Under the pieces are notes generated by a model that had not been told where the DNA came from, ran no database searches, and was given only the letters and a program-made list of their open reading frames with translations. From an uncultured Roseovarius sp. (GTDB taxonomy: Bacteria > Pseudomonadota > Alphaproteobacteria > Rhodobacterales > Rhodobacteraceae), in assembly GCA_913055965.1 (NCBI GenBank), contig CAJXKX010000027.1:1-10945 (forward strand): a stretch of DNA of 10,945 nt, written 5' to 3'. Shown one piece after another: positions 1 to 7,244 of this stretch. A program made the position numbers and the translations under genes. The first letter of the stretch is position 1. The number at the start of each line of letters is the position of its first letter.

Positions 1-17
1 CCACAGCATCCCGCCAT
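1..17 (-). CDS. 5' end of a leftward gene, probably a metal transporter (partial)
   Basis: Only five codons are inside the window, reading M-A-G-C-C from an ATG at 17-15 on the minus strand. A consensus AGGAGG ribosome binding site lies at 30-25 with a 7-nt spacing, and a MerR-type promoter lies upstream at 50-80, so the start is well supported although the protein is almost entirely missing. A short N-terminus with adjacent cysteines, divergent from a MerR-family metal sensor, would suit a cation diffusion facilitator-type heavy-metal exporter. That identity is inference from context and cannot be shown from five residues. A GTG at 20-18 is an alternative start. Confidence 0.45.
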
Positions 18-49
18 CACCGGGCCTCCTTTGCATTCTGCGCAGCGGG

Positions 50-80
50 AATGTAGTCTCTCCAGCCGCTAGAGGTTCAA
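50..80 (-). promoter_or_regulatory. MerR-type promoter/operator with 19-bp spacer, leftward
   Basis: Read on the minus strand, a -35 box TTGAAC (80-75) and a -10-like box TACATT (55-50) are separated by exactly 19 bp. This is the overlong spacer that MerR-family activators correct by untwisting DNA. The spacer holds the near-perfect dyad CTCTAGC-G-GCTGGAG (74-60), with six of seven arm positions matching. It resembles operators of PbrR/CadR/ZntR-like sensors more than the CCTTCC-type CueR operator found at the other end of this window. A start near position 43 leaves a short leader carrying the AGGAGG at 30-25. The regulator is presumably the divergent merR-like gene starting at 91. Confidence 0.72.
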
Positions 81-90
81 GGGGGATGCG

Positions 91-543
91 ATGACCTTTT
101 CCATCGGCGACCTGGCGCGCCACACCGGCGTCAAGGTGCCCACAATCCGCTATTACGAGGCGCGCGGCCTGCTCGACGCCCCCGCGCGCAGCGTGGGCAA
201 CCAGCGCCGCTACGACGCGGCGGCGCGAGACAGGCTGGCCTTCGTCAGGCACGCCCGCGACCTCGGGTTCCCGCTCGATGCGATCGCGCAACTGATCGAG
301 TTGCAGGATCACCCCGACCGGACCTGCGCGGCCGCGACCCGTATCGCGCGCGAACATCTCGACGCCACCCGCCGCAAGATCGCCCGCCTGCGCGCGCTCG
401 AGGCCGAACTCTCGCGGATCACCGGGGGATGCACCGGCGACGGGCCGTCGCGCGACTGCTACGTGCTGGCGTCACTGGGCGATCATGCCCTTTGCGAGCA
501 CGATCACGCACCGCCGGCCAGGCCGCCCACCCATTCCACCTGA
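91..543 (+). CDS. MerR-family heavy-metal-responsive regulator
   Basis: The 150-residue protein has the MerR winged-helix domain at its N-terminus (about 4-70, with TIRYYEARGLL at 18-28 and QRRY at 38-41). A dimerisation helix follows (about 80-110), then a cysteine-rich metal loop. Cys79, Cys114 and Cys123 have the same 35- and 9-residue spacing as the metal ligands of the Hg sensor MerR and the Pb sensor PbrR. An extra DHALCEHDH stretch (131-139) adds Cys135 and several histidines, as in Zn/Cd/Pb-sensing relatives. The effector is therefore probably a divalent soft metal (Pb, Cd, Zn or Hg), but which one is not decided. The ATG at 91 follows AAGGGGG at 79-85. The gene is divergent from the partial gene on the left and probably controls it through the operator at 50-80. 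Its last 40 bp overlap the convergent glycosyltransferase gene. Confidence 0.88.
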   Translation: MTFSIGDLARHTGVKVPTIRYYEARGLLDAPARSVGNQRRYDAAARDRLAFVRHARDLGFPLDAIAQLIELQDHPDRTCAAATRIAREHLDATRRKIARLRALEAELSRITGGCTGDGPSRDCYVLASLGDHALCEHDHAPPARPPTHST

Positions 544-1745
544 CGCGGCAGGCAGATCGTCTGCAGATCGTAGCGCGCGCGGATCATCTCGCGCGCCGCC
601 CGTCCCAGGCGCCGCCGCGCGCCGTCGTCCTCGAGCAGCGCGCAGACCTCGGCCACCAGCGCGTCCCGGTCGAAGAATTCCACCAGCCGCCCGGTCGCGT
701 CATGGGTGACGACCTCGCGCACCGGCGCGGTATCGCCCGCCACCACCGCCGCGCCGCAACTCATCGCCTCCATCAGCGACCAGCTGAGCACGAAAGGATA
801 GGTGAGGTAGACATGCACGCGGCTCAGCTGCAGCAGCCGCAGAAAGCGGTCATAGGGCACGCGCCCCAGGAAATGCACCCGCGCCCAGTCGGCATCGGAT
901 ATCTGCCCGCGTACCTCGTCGATGAATATCTGCTTCCATGTCTGCCCCCCGGGCGGGCGCGCGCCATAGCTCACCTCGTCGCCGCCGACGATCAGGATGC
1001 GGGCGCGGGGGCGTTCGCGCAGCAGACCGGGCAACGCCCGCATGAACACGTGATAGCCGCGATAGGGTTCGAGATTGCGGTTGACGAAGGTGATCACCTC
1101 GTCGGCGCGGGAGAGCGTGCCCGCCCCCTCCAAGTCCAGCCGCACATCGGGCTGCGGGCAGGCGGTCAGCGTGTCGATCCCGTCATGGCAGACGGTGATC
1201 CGGTCGCGGAACGGCTGCGGAAAGGTATCGGCCTGGAACCGCGTGGGGCTGATGCCCGCGTGGCCCTGCTCGAAATGCAGCATGTTGTTGAGATTCTTCA
1301 GCCGGATGCGCAGCGGTTCGGCCTCGGGGGCCTGGCTCGGGAATTCCGGGTCGAACGCGAGATGCGGCCACTCCGCGAGGTGGTAGAGCTCGCAATAGAG
1401 CCCCATCCGCGCCTCGGGCCAGACGTCGCGCAGAAACAGCGACTCGCCCCAGCCGGGATGCGCGAGGATCAGGTCGGGCGTGTAGCCGCGGTCGCGCAGG
1501 GTCAGCGCCGCGCGCCAGCACGCATCGCCGCGCGTCACCTTGGTGTCGAAATCGGTCAGCCACGGATGCACCGCCTGGCCCGCCCGCCTGGGCAGGCTGT
1601 AGGGGATCACCCGCACCCCCTGCCACGTGCGCGGTTCGCTGACCCGCAGGGTCAGTGCCACGCAGTGATGCCCCATCCGCGCCAGCCGGGGCGCGAGATG
1701 CTTGAACTGCCCCGGAAAATTCTGGTGGATGAAAAGGATGTTCAC
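504..1745 (-). CDS. Glycosyltransferase, GT4-type (GT-B fold)
   Basis: The 413-residue protein begins [11 protein letters not shown] (4-14), the hallmark of the 'glycosyl transferase family 4 group' N-terminal domain, with a glycosyltransferase group 1 C-terminal domain. The nucleotide-sugar half shows [27 protein letters not shown] and the end-of-site segment [12 protein letters not shown]. In the EX7E motif typical of GT4 enzymes, the second Glu is present (Glu326) but position 318 is Phe; the surrounding [11 protein letters not shown] stretch looks typical of this subfamily. No signal peptide or membrane segment is seen, so it should act in the cytoplasm on a nucleotide sugar. Acceptor and product are unknown; a role in surface polysaccharide or lipid glycosylation is a guess. 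The start is a GTG at 1745-1743 with AAGGA about 10 nt upstream. The gene is divergent from leuS and convergent with the merR-like gene, overlapping it by 40 bp. Confidence 0.85.
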   Translation of the reverse strand: MNILFIHQNFPGQFKHLAPRLARMGHHCVALTLRVSEPRTWQGVRVIPYSLPRRAGQAVHPWLTDFDTKVTRGDACWRAALTLRDRGYTPDLILAHPGWGESLFLRDVWPEARMGLYCELYHLAEWPHLAFDPEFPSQAPEAEPLRIRLKNLNNMLHFEQGHAGISPTRFQADTFPQPFRDRITVCHDGIDTLTACPQPDVRLDLEGAGTLSRADEVITFVNRNLEPYRGYHVFMRALPGLLRERPRARILIVGGDEVSYGARPPGGQTWKQIFIDEVRGQISDADWARVHFLGRVPYDRFLRLLQLSRVHVYLTYPFVLSWSLMEAMSCGAAVVAGDTAPVREVVTHDATGRLVEFFDRDALVAEVCALLEDDGARRRLGRAAREMIRARYDLQTICLPRQVEWVGGLAGGA

Positions 1746-1773
1746 GGCCGCTCGGTCCTTGTGCGTCCGCGCG

Positions 1774-1803
1774 CTTATATCCGAGGCGCGCGCGCCGCGC
1801 CAA
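1774..1803 (-). promoter_or_regulatory. Candidate promoter for the glycosyltransferase gene
   Basis: On the minus strand a TTGGCG box (1803-1798) and a TATAAG box (1779-1774) are separated by 18 bp, about 30 bp upstream of the GTG start. TATAAG is one of the few AT-rich hexamers in this very GC-rich gap. This is a pattern match only. Confidence 0.4.
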
Positions 1804-1828
1804 GCCCCGCATTTTTGCGCGCCCGCAC

Positions 1829-1857
1829 TGGACCAAGCGCCGACAAGCGCCTATCAC
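1829..1857 (+). promoter_or_regulatory. Candidate promoter for the leuS-lptE-holA operon
   Basis: TGGACC (1829-1834) and TATCAC (1852-1857) are separated by 17 bp and end 39 bp before the leuS start. The match to sigma70-type elements is only moderate. The call rests on position in the divergent gap and should be treated as weak. Confidence 0.3.
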
Positions 1858-1896
1858 CCCTGCCCAAACGGGACCGCAACGAGAGGGGCGCAAGCC

Positions 1897-4443
1897 ATGT
1901 CGCGCTATTCACCCGCCGAGATCGAGGCACGATGGCAGACAGCGTGGGACGAGGCCGGCATCTTCCGTGCCCGCCGCGACGAGAGCCGTCCGAAATACTA
2001 TGTGCTCGAGATGTTCCCCTATCCCTCGGGGCGCATCCACATGGGCCATGTGCGCAACTACACGATGGGCGACGTGGTGGCGCGCTACAAGATCGCCACG
2101 GGGCACAACGTGCTGCACCCGATGGGCTGGGACGCGTTCGGCATGCCCGCCGAGAACGCCGCGATGGCGAGCGGAGGCCACCCCAAGGACTGGACCTATG
2201 GCAACATCGCGACCATGCGCGCGCAGATGAAGCCGCTGGGTCTGTCGATTGACTGGTCCCGCGAATTCGCCACCTGCGATCCCGAATATTACGGCCAGCA
2301 GCAGGCGCTGTTCCTCGACTTCCTCGAAAAGGGTCTCGTCTATCGCAAGAACGCGGTGGTGAACTGGGACCCGGTGGATATGACCGTGCTGGCCAACGAG
2401 CAGGTGGAAAACGGGCGCGGCTGGCGCTCGGGCGCCGAGGTCGAGCGGCGCGAACTCACGCAATGGTTCTTCCGCATCTCGGATTTCTCCGGGGAGTTGC
2501 TGGAGGCATTGGACGGGCTCGACGACTGGCCCGCCAAGGTCCGCACCATGCAGGAAAACTGGATCGGCAAATCGCGCGGGCTGCAATTCGCCTTTGGTCT
2601 GGGTGACGGCCCCGAGGGGCATGACCGGATCGAGGTCTACACCACGCGGCCCGACACGATGATGGGGGCGTCCTTTATCGGCATCTCGCCCGACCATCCG
2701 CTGGCGCGCCAGCTTGAGCGCGAGCGCGCGGATGTGGCGGAGTTCGTGGCCGAGGCACGCAAGGGCGGCACCACCGCCGAGGCGATTGAAAAGGCCGAGA
2801 AGCTGGGCTTTGACACCGGACTGCGCGCCCGCCATCCGTTTGACAACGCGTGGGAACTGCCCGTGTGGATCGCCAATTTCATCCTGATGGATTACGGCAC
2901 CGGCGCGATCTACGGCGTGCCCGCGCATGACCAGCGCGACCATGATTTCGCGGTGAAATACGATCTGCCGATCATCGACACGTTCCAGCCACGCGACGGT
3001 GCGCATGACGTCGCAGAGAGCCCGTATGTCCCGCCCAAGCCCGAGACGGTGCGCTATACCCGCCGCGTCGCGGGCGACGAGTTGCAGACCGGAGAGGCCG
3101 CCATCGAGGCCGCCATCGCGTTCTGCGAGGAAAACGGCGTGGGGCAGGGTGTCACCAGGTATCGCCTGCGCGACTGGGGCCTTTCGCGGCAACGCTACTG
3201 GGGCTGCCCGATCCCGGTGGTGCATTGCGAGGCCTGCGGCGTGGTGCCGGAGCGCAAGGAAAACCTGCCCATCGCGCTGCCCGACGACGTGAGCTTCGAG
3301 GCCCCCGGCAACCCGCTCGACCGGCACCCGACATGGGTGCATTGCGCCTGTCCCGCCTGCGGCGCGCCCGCGCGGCGCGAGACCGACACGATGGACACGT
3401 TCGTGGATTCGTCGTGGTATTTCGCCCGCTTCACCGCGCCTCGTGCGACGACGCCCACCGAAATGGCCGAGGCCGAATACTGGATGAACGTCGATCAGTA
3501 TATCGGCGGTATCGAGCACGCGATCCTGCACCTGCTCTATTCGCGCTTCTTCGCGCGGGCGATGCATATCTGCGGGCACCTGCCCGAAAAGGCGATCGAG
3601 CCGTTTGATGCATTGTTCACCCAAGGCATGGTCACGCACGAGATCTACCAGACGCGCGATGACCGGGGCCGCCCGGTCTATCACCTGCCCGAAGAGGTGA
3701 GCGACGGACGCCTCGCCGATGGCACCGAGGTAGAGGTGATCCCCTCCGCCAAGATGTCGAAATCCAAGAAGAACGTGGTCGATCCCTCGACTATCATCGC
3801 GGAATACGGGGCCGATACGGCGCGCTGGTTCGTGCTGTCGGACAGCCCGCCCGAGCGCGACGTGGAATGGACCGCCTCGGGCGCCGAGGCCGCGCACCGG
3901 CACCTCGCCCGCGTCTGGCGCATCGCCGCCGAGATCGCCGGGACGCCCGCCGATCCCGCCCCCGAGGCCGATACCGCGCTGCTGCGCGAGATGCACAAGA
4001 CCATCGACGAGGTCACGAAGGGCGTCGAATCCTTCGGCTTCAACGCCGCCATCGCGCGGCTCTACGCCTTTACCGCGACGCTGGCGAAATCGCAGGCGGG
4101 GCAGGCGGCAAAGGCCGAGGCGATGCGCACGCTGGCGCAGCTCATGGCTCCGATGACCCCGCATCTCGCCGAGGATGTCTGGGCGATGCTGGGCGGCGAG
4201 GGGCTGGTCGCGACCGCCGTCTGGCCCGTGGCCGACCCGGCCATGCTGATCGAGGACACGGTGACGCTGCCCATCCAGATCAACGGCAAGCGCCGCGCCG
4301 AGATCGCAGTGCCGCGCGACATGGCGAAATCCGAGGTTGAAAAGGCGGCGCTGGCGCATGATGCTGTGCAAAGGGCGCTGGAGGGGGCCGCGCCGAAAAA
4401 GATCATCGTCGTCCCCGGACGGATCGTGAATGTCGTCATCTGA
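1897..4443 (+). CDS. leuS: Leucine--tRNA ligase (LeuRS)
   Basis: This 848-residue class I synthetase charges tRNA-Leu with leucine in the cytoplasm. The HIGH signature is HMGH (48-51) and the KMSKS loop is present intact at 619-623. The CP1 editing domain carries the threonine-rich TTRPDT (249-254; Thr254 corresponds to the specificity threonine of E. coli LeuRS) and HDQRDHDFA, with the amino-acid-binding Asp at about 348. A zinc-knuckle-like insertion has CEAC (Cys444/447) and CPAC (Cys485/488), resembling Thermus LeuRS; the E. coli enzyme lacks these cysteines. The C-terminal domain ends in [10 protein letters not shown], as is typical. The frame is open upstream, but the ATG at 1897 gives the family N-terminus and has GAGAGG at 1881-1886. 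It is the first gene of an operon, and its end overlaps lptE by 14 bp. Confidence 0.97.
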   Translation: MSRYSPAEIEARWQTAWDEAGIFRARRDESRPKYYVLEMFPYPSGRIHMGHVRNYTMGDVVARYKIATGHNVLHPMGWDAFGMPAENAAMASGGHPKDWTYGNIATMRAQMKPLGLSIDWSREFATCDPEYYGQQQALFLDFLEKGLVYRKNAVVNWDPVDMTVLANEQVENGRGWRSGAEVERRELTQWFFRISDFSGELLEALDGLDDWPAKVRTMQENWIGKSRGLQFAFGLGDGPEGHDRIEVYTTRPDTMMGASFIGISPDHPLARQLERERADVAEFVAEARKGGTTAEAIEKAEKLGFDTGLRARHPFDNAWELPVWIANFILMDYGTGAIYGVPAHDQRDHDFAVKYDLPIIDTFQPRDGAHDVAESPYVPPKPETVRYTRRVAGDELQTGEAAIEAAIAFCEENGVGQGVTRYRLRDWGLSRQRYWGCPIPVVHCEACGVVPERKENLPIALPDDVSFEAPGNPLDRHPTWVHCACPACGAPARRETDTMDTFVDSSWYFARFTAPRATTPTEMAEAEYWMNVDQYIGGIEHAILHLLYSRFFARAMHICGHLPEKAIEPFDALFTQGMVTHEIYQTRDDRGRPVYHLPEEVSDGRLADGTEVEVIPSAKMSKSKKNVVDPSTIIAEYGADTARWFVLSDSPPERDVEWTASGAEAAHRHLARVWRIAAEIAGTPADPAPEADTALLREMHKTIDEVTKGVESFGFNAAIARLYAFTATLAKSQAGQAAKAEAMRTLAQLMAPMTPHLAEDVWAMLGGEGLVATAVWPVADPAMLIEDTVTLPIQINGKRRAEIAVPRDMAKSEVEKAALAHDAVQRALEGAAPKKIIVVPGRIVNVVI

Positions 4444-4921
4444 CCGCCGCCTGTTCCTGTTCTCGGGTCTCGCCCTGCTGGCGGGCTGCGGGTTTGCGCC
4501 GGTCTACGCGCCGGGCGGCGGGGGCGACGCGCTGATGGGGCGGGTCCGCGTGGCCGCGCCCGACAGCCGCGCGGGCTTTCTGCTGACCCGCGAGATCGAG
4601 ACGCGGCTGGGCCGGCCTTCGGCCCCGCGATACGAACTGCGACCGGTCATCTCGGTGCGCGCCGAGGCGATCGCCATCGACCGCAGCAACGTCGCCGCGC
4701 GGTTCAATCTCATCGGCACGGTGCGCTACACGCTGGCCGACCTGCAGGACGAGACCGTGGTCGATAGCGGCGAAGTCACAAATTTCACTGGATATTCCAG
4801 CTTTGGCACGCCAGTCGCCACGCAAGCCGCGCAGCGCGACGCCGAGGCGCGGCTGATGCAGATGCTGGCCGACCAGATGCTGACCCGCCTCGCCGCCGCG
4901 GCCGCCCGCCGCTCGCGATGA
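4430..4921 (+). CDS. lptE: LPS-assembly lipoprotein LptE
   Basis: The 163-residue protein starts with a short basic stretch and a hydrophobic segment ending in the lipobox L-A-G-C, so Cys20 should be cleaved by signal peptidase II and lipidated. The mature protein would sit in the inner leaflet of the outer membrane. The sequence after the cysteine (GFAPVYAPG), the later YELRP and [11 protein letters not shown] stretches, and the place between leuS and holA are those of LptE, the partner that plugs and matures the LPS translocon LptD. In E. coli the gene also lies between leuS and holA. The ATG lies inside the last codons of leuS (14-bp overlap) and the stop overlaps the holA start as ATGA, so translation is probably coupled along the operon. 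Confidence 0.92.
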   Translation: MSSSDRRLFLFSGLALLAGCGFAPVYAPGGGGDALMGRVRVAAPDSRAGFLLTREIETRLGRPSAPRYELRPVISVRAEAIAIDRSNVAARFNLIGTVRYTLADLQDETVVDSGEVTNFTGYSSFGTPVATQAAQRDAEARLMQMLADQMLTRLAAAAARRSR

Positions 4922-5942
4922 AGCTGGGGTCGCGCGACGCTGCCCGCTATTTCTCCCGGCCCGAGCCGCAGCGCACGGGGCTGTTGATCTATGGCCCCGA
5001 CGGGATGCGGGTGGCGCTGAAACGGCAGGAGATGCTGGCGGCGCTGCTGGGGCCGGGTGCCGAGGAGGAGATGCGCCTCGCCCGCCTTGCCGCCGCCGAT
5101 CTGCGCAAGGATCGCGCGGCGCTCCTGGATGCGGTCAAGGCGCAGGGCTTTTTCCCCGGACCGCGCGCGGTGCTGGTGGACGAGGCGGGTGACGGTGTCG
5201 CCGAGCCGATTCTCGCCGCGCTCGACGACTGGGCCGAGGGCGATGCGCAGATCGTCGTGACCGCCGGGCAGCTCAAACCCACGTCGAAGCTGCGCAAGGC
5301 CTTCGAGAGCCATCCCAACGCCTATGCCGCCGCCATCTACGACGATCCGCCCTCGCGCGAGGAAATCGAGGCGGTGCTGGCGCGCGCGGGGCTGCGCGAC
5401 ATCCCCGGCGCGGTGATGGGCGATCTGGTGGCGCTGTCCCGTGCGCTCGATCCCGGCGATTTCCGGCAGACGGTGGAAAAGCTCGCGCTCTACAAGATGG
5501 GGGATGATACCCCGCTTGCGCCGCAGGATATCGCGGCTTTTGCCCCCCCCCGACCGAGGCCGACCTGGATGACATCCTCGATGTCGTGGCCGAGGGGCGG
5601 CCGGGCGATATCGGGCCGGTGCTGCGGCGGCTGCGGGCGCAGGGGGTGCAGCCGGTGGGGCTGTGCATCGGCGCGGCGCGGCATTTCCGGGCGCTCTACA
5701 CCGCCGCCGCCGATCCCGGCGGAGCCGCCAAGGGCATCGCCCGCCTGCGCCCGCCGGTCTTCGGCCCACGCCGCGACCGGATGCTGCGGCAGGCGCAGCA
5801 CTGGGGGGCGGGGCGGCTCGAACAGGCGCTGGCGATCCTCACCGAAACCGACCTGACGCTGCGTTCGGCGGGGCAGCGCGCGCCCGACATGGCGCTGGTC
5901 GAGCGGGCGCTGATCCGGCTGGCGATGCTGGCGGGGCGCTGA
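4918..5942 (+). CDS. holA: DNA polymerase III subunit delta, with apparent frameshift
   Basis: The delta subunit is part of the clamp loader that opens the beta sliding clamp. Residues 1-208 read well as delta (LLIYGPDGMRVALKRQ, ILAALDDWAEGDAQIVVTAG, VEKLALYKMGDDTPLAPQDI). After a run of nine C at 5543-5551 the frame turns into an Arg/Cys/Gly-rich tail that ends at 5856 (312 residues). The family-like continuation (EADLDDILDVVAEG, then LRRLRAQGVQPVGLCIGAARHFRAL, ending at 5942) is in the -1 frame. Ten C would give one uninterrupted protein of 341 residues, close to the 343 of E. coli HolA. Because holA is essential, a homopolymer sequencing error or slippage is more likely than true loss. The start overlaps the lptE stop as ATGA. 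Confidence 0.85.
5543..5551 (+). other. C9 homopolymer at the holA frame break
   Basis: Nine consecutive C residues follow GCGGCTTTTG. Reading in the upstream frame gives Ala-Pro-Pro then Arg-Pro-Arg-Pro, which is off-frame. One added C would restore Ala-Pro-Pro-Pro-Thr-Glu-Ala-Asp and the conserved C-terminal half. This is the only place where the two frames need to be joined, so the break is located to within a few bases. Confidence 0.85.
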
Positions 5943-5949
5943 GGGTATG

Positions 5950-5969
5950 GGCCGGGGGAAGCCCTGGCC
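5950..5969 (+). terminator. Possible terminator hairpin after holA
   Basis: GGCCGGGG (5950-5957) pairs with CCCTGGCC (5962-5969) over 8 bp with one G-U pair and a GAAG loop, starting 7 bp after the holA stop. Only TTGAG follows, so there is no real U-tract. It may act as a weak or Rho-assisted terminator, or only protect the 3' end. The rest of the gap up to 6104 holds no gene that I can support. Confidence 0.4.
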
Positions 5970-6104
5970 TTGAGCGGACGTTCATCAATCAGGCGATCGC
6001 GCGGCGGCGTGAGGGATGGGTGGCGAACGACTGCGCCAGGCGATTTGCCACTCCGATCCCGGGGGGCGAATCGGCCGGTTTCGGCTCCAGGCGCGGTTCG
6101 CGCG

Positions 6105-6599
6105 CTATCGCACGATCAGCCGCGTCTCGAAGCGGATGCGCGCCGCGATGCTGCGCAGATGCGCGGGGTCGAGCGCGATGCAGCCCGCGGTGGGAAAGCC
6201 GGGCCTGCGCCAGCGGTGGATAAAGATGCACGACCCGCGCCCGCGCTCGGCGCGGGGCCAGTTCCAGTCGGTGATGATCACCAGGTCATAGAGCGGGTCG
6301 GCGCGGCGCAGCACCTCGTGGCTGTGCGGGTAGGGGGCGCGGACCATGAGGTTGTAATCCTCGTGGCCGGGATCGTCGGACCAAAGGTCGCCGGGGCGGA
6401 TGGGCAGCGCCCAGTCCGCGGGACGCGCCATGCGGTCGGGGCGGTAGAGCATGCCGACGATGCGGTGCACGCCGCGCGGGGTCGCGCCGTCGCCCTCGCG
6501 CTTGGTGCCCGAGACCCCGCCGCGCCCGATGGTGCAGGGATAGCGCCGCCCGCCAAAGCGCAGCCCGGTGGGCGTGAGGACGAGATCGCGCGGTGTCAT
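6105..6599 (-). CDS. L,D-transpeptidase-fold (YkuD) family protein
   Basis: The 164-residue protein opens with DLVLTPTGLRFGGRRYPC and then GTKREGDGATPRG, the substrate-loop region typical of small YkuD-domain (L,D-transpeptidase catalytic domain) proteins. The active-site region reads FIHRWRR-PGFPTAGCIAL, with candidate catalytic His128 and Cys140. Proteins of this fold make 3-3 peptidoglycan cross-links or attach or release proteins on peptidoglycan. Here the usual SHGC is TAGC, which I take as a subfamily variant. No signal peptide or membrane segment is visible from this start, nor in the 34 extra residues available upstream, so export is unexplained. I chose the ATG at 6599 because AGCAAGGGG precedes it and the homology-like region starts there. 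The gene is divergent from the RpoH-type promoter of the DUF1127 gene. Confidence 0.8.
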   Translation of the reverse strand: MTPRDLVLTPTGLRFGGRRYPCTIGRGGVSGTKREGDGATPRGVHRIVGMLYRPDRMARPADWALPIRPGDLWSDDPGHEDYNLMVRAPYPHSHEVLRRADPLYDLVIITDWNWPRAERGRGSCIFIHRWRRPGFPTAGCIALDPAHLRSIAARIRFETRLIVR

Positions 6600-6656
6600 G
6601 CCCCTTGCTATCACGCCGCGCGCGCCGGTCCAGCGATTTTCGCTGCGAACATCACC

Positions 6657-6684
6657 CTTGCGCCGCAGCGCAGCAGCCCCATAT
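6657..6684 (+). promoter_or_regulatory. RpoH (sigma32)-like promoter upstream of the DUF1127/small-RNA locus
   Basis: CTTGCGC (6657-6663) and CCCCATAT (6677-6684) are separated by 13 bp. This is a good fit to the heat-shock sigma consensus CTTGAAA-N11-16-CCCCATNT, with the -10 part perfect. It faces the DUF1127 gene, whose ATG is about 210 bp downstream. In Rhodobacter sphaeroides the equivalent ccaF1-CcsR locus is under RpoHI/RpoHII control, which agrees. A start near 6692 would give a leader of about 200 nt. Confidence 0.62.
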
Positions 6685-6738
6685 CTTTCCCGACTGCGCA
6701 AGAGGGCATCACGGGGTGATGAAAAACCCCGCTTTTGC

Positions 6739-6783
6739 CTGACGTTAGGTCAGTTTCTGCCATGCAGAAAACGCATGGCAGAA
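6739..6783 (+). other. Leader region with a perfect 10-bp hairpin and a small dyad
   Basis: TTCTGCCATG (6755-6764) and CATGGCAGAA (6774-6783) form a perfect 10-bp stem with a 9-nt loop, followed by TTGTTG. Just upstream is the dyad CTGAC-N5-GTCAG (6739-6753). Both lie between the RpoH-like promoter and the DUF1127 gene. The hairpin could be a weak attenuator, an RNase E processing site, or the 3' end of a short leader RNA; none of these is proven. A seven-codon frame (M-K-N-P-A-F-A, 6719-6742) ends just before it and might be a leader peptide. Confidence 0.45.
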
Positions 6784-6799
6784 TTGTTGATCCGCGGTA

Positions 6800-6827
6800 T
6801 TGTGCAGGCGCAGAAAGACGCTATCTT
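6800..6827 (+). promoter_or_regulatory. Second candidate promoter, proximal to the DUF1127 gene
   Basis: TTGTGC (6800-6805) and TATCTT (6822-6827) are separated by 16 bp and lie 67 bp before the ATG, downstream of the leader hairpin. If used, it would bypass the hairpin. It is a core-element match only, weaker than the RpoH-like site at 6657. Confidence 0.28.
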
Positions 6828-6894
6828 TGTATCAACCGGGGCCGGAAAGCGCGGCTCTGACACTGAAAACGAACAGTATCGCAAGGAAAAGAAA

Positions 6895-7119
6895 ATGGCA
6901 CGGTCGATCGTCACGCAGCAAGGCACCGCCTCGATGGTGTGGAGCGAGGCACGGGACGCCGTTGTCGCCGCAGTGCAGCGTGTGGCGGACTACCGCGCCT
7001 ATCGCCGCACGGTGCGCGAACTTTCCGACCTGAGCGGTCGCGATCTGGCCGATCTGGGCCTGCATCGCAGCGAAATTCGCCGCGTCGCACACGACTCGGT
7101 CTACGGCGCACGGCGCTGA
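6895..7119 (+). CDS. ccaF1: DUF1127 small RNA-binding protein, CcaF1-like
   Basis: The 74-residue protein ends in the DUF1127 domain: YRAYRRTVRELSDLSGRD (33-50) followed by LADLGLHRSEIRRVA (51-65), an Arg-rich helix pair. The frame is open far upstream, but the ATG at 6895 has AAGGAA at 6883-6888 and gives the normal family length. In Rhodobacter sphaeroides the DUF1127 protein CcaF1 binds RNA and affects maturation of the CcsR small RNAs encoded just downstream and general RNA turnover. The same order is seen here, with anti-Shine-Dalgarno hairpins beginning within 10 bp of the stop codon, so the functional transfer is reasonable. The gene and the RNAs are probably one transcript from the RpoH-like promoter, cut into separate RNAs by RNase E. 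The symbol is given by synteny. Confidence 0.82.
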   Translation: MARSIVTQQGTASMVWSEARDAVVAAVQRVADYRAYRRTVRELSDLSGRDLADLGLHRSEIRRVAHDSVYGARR

Positions 7120-7126
7120 ACGGAAT

Positions 7127-7206
7127 ACGGGTGCGCCTCTCCTCCTCCCTGGCGCACTCGTGATGGTCGCGGGTTTCCTCTCCTCCTCCCTGGAGCCCGG
7201 GACCAT
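7127..7206 (+). ncRNA. CcsR/cuckoo-type small RNA, first hairpin pair
   Basis: Two consecutive stem-loops expose CCTCCTCCC, the complement of a strong Shine-Dalgarno sequence. Hairpin 1 pairs 7127-7137 with 7151-7161 (11 bp, one G-U) around a 13-nt loop carrying the motif at 7141-7149. Hairpin 2 pairs 7163-7178 with 7192-7206 (interrupted by a bulged T and a G-G mismatch) with the motif at 7182-7190. Together they span 80 nt, the size and form of alphaproteobacterial 'cuckoo' RNAs. In Rhodobacter the homologous CcsR RNAs are stress-induced and modulate C1 and pyruvate metabolism. Whether this is one two-hairpin RNA or two RNAs cannot be read from sequence; the ends are set to the stems. Confidence 0.8.
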
Positions 7207-7210
7207 ACGA

Positions 7211-7232
7211 CAGGATCGCTACCGCGGTCCTG
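7211..7232 (+). other. Spacer hairpin without the anti-SD motif
   Basis: CAGGATCGC (7211-7219) pairs with GCGGTCCTG (7224-7232) over 9 bp with one G-U pair and a TACC loop. It lies between the second and third motif hairpins and is not followed by a U-run. It may separate two mature RNAs or mark a processing site. Confidence 0.5.
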
Positions 7233-7244
7233 CAAGATAGCGGA

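Noticed and set aside
1702..1896. Upstream extension of leuS by 65 codons
   Set aside because: It overlaps the 5' end of the divergent glycosyltransferase gene and the promoter gap. LeuRS proteins start at the equivalent of the ATG at 1897.
429..2252. A 607-codon open frame on the plus strand
   Set aside because: It runs antisense to the glycosyltransferase and out of frame through leuS. Its translation is low-complexity His/Arg/Ala-rich and resembles no family; long spurious frames are common at this GC content.
1909..4371. An 820-codon open frame antisense to leuS
   Set aside because: It is a mirror of the leuS codon pattern, rich in His/Gly/Arg/Val, with no domain signature.
6060..6104. 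Short hairpins (for example GCCG-GTTT-CGGC) after the L,D-transpeptidase-like gene as a terminator
   Set aside because: The stems are only about 4 bp and no U-run follows on the minus strand, so they cannot be told from chance in such GC-rich DNA.
5663..6223. A 186-codon open frame across the end of holA
   Set aside because: It is the third, meaningless frame of the holA 3' half plus the intergenic region. The -1 frame ending at 5942 gives the delta-like protein.
6105..6701. A 198-codon version of the L,D-transpeptidase-like gene
   Set aside because: The added 34 residues are basic and family-unlike and would overlap the RpoH-like promoter. AGCAAGGGG precedes the inner ATG at 6599.
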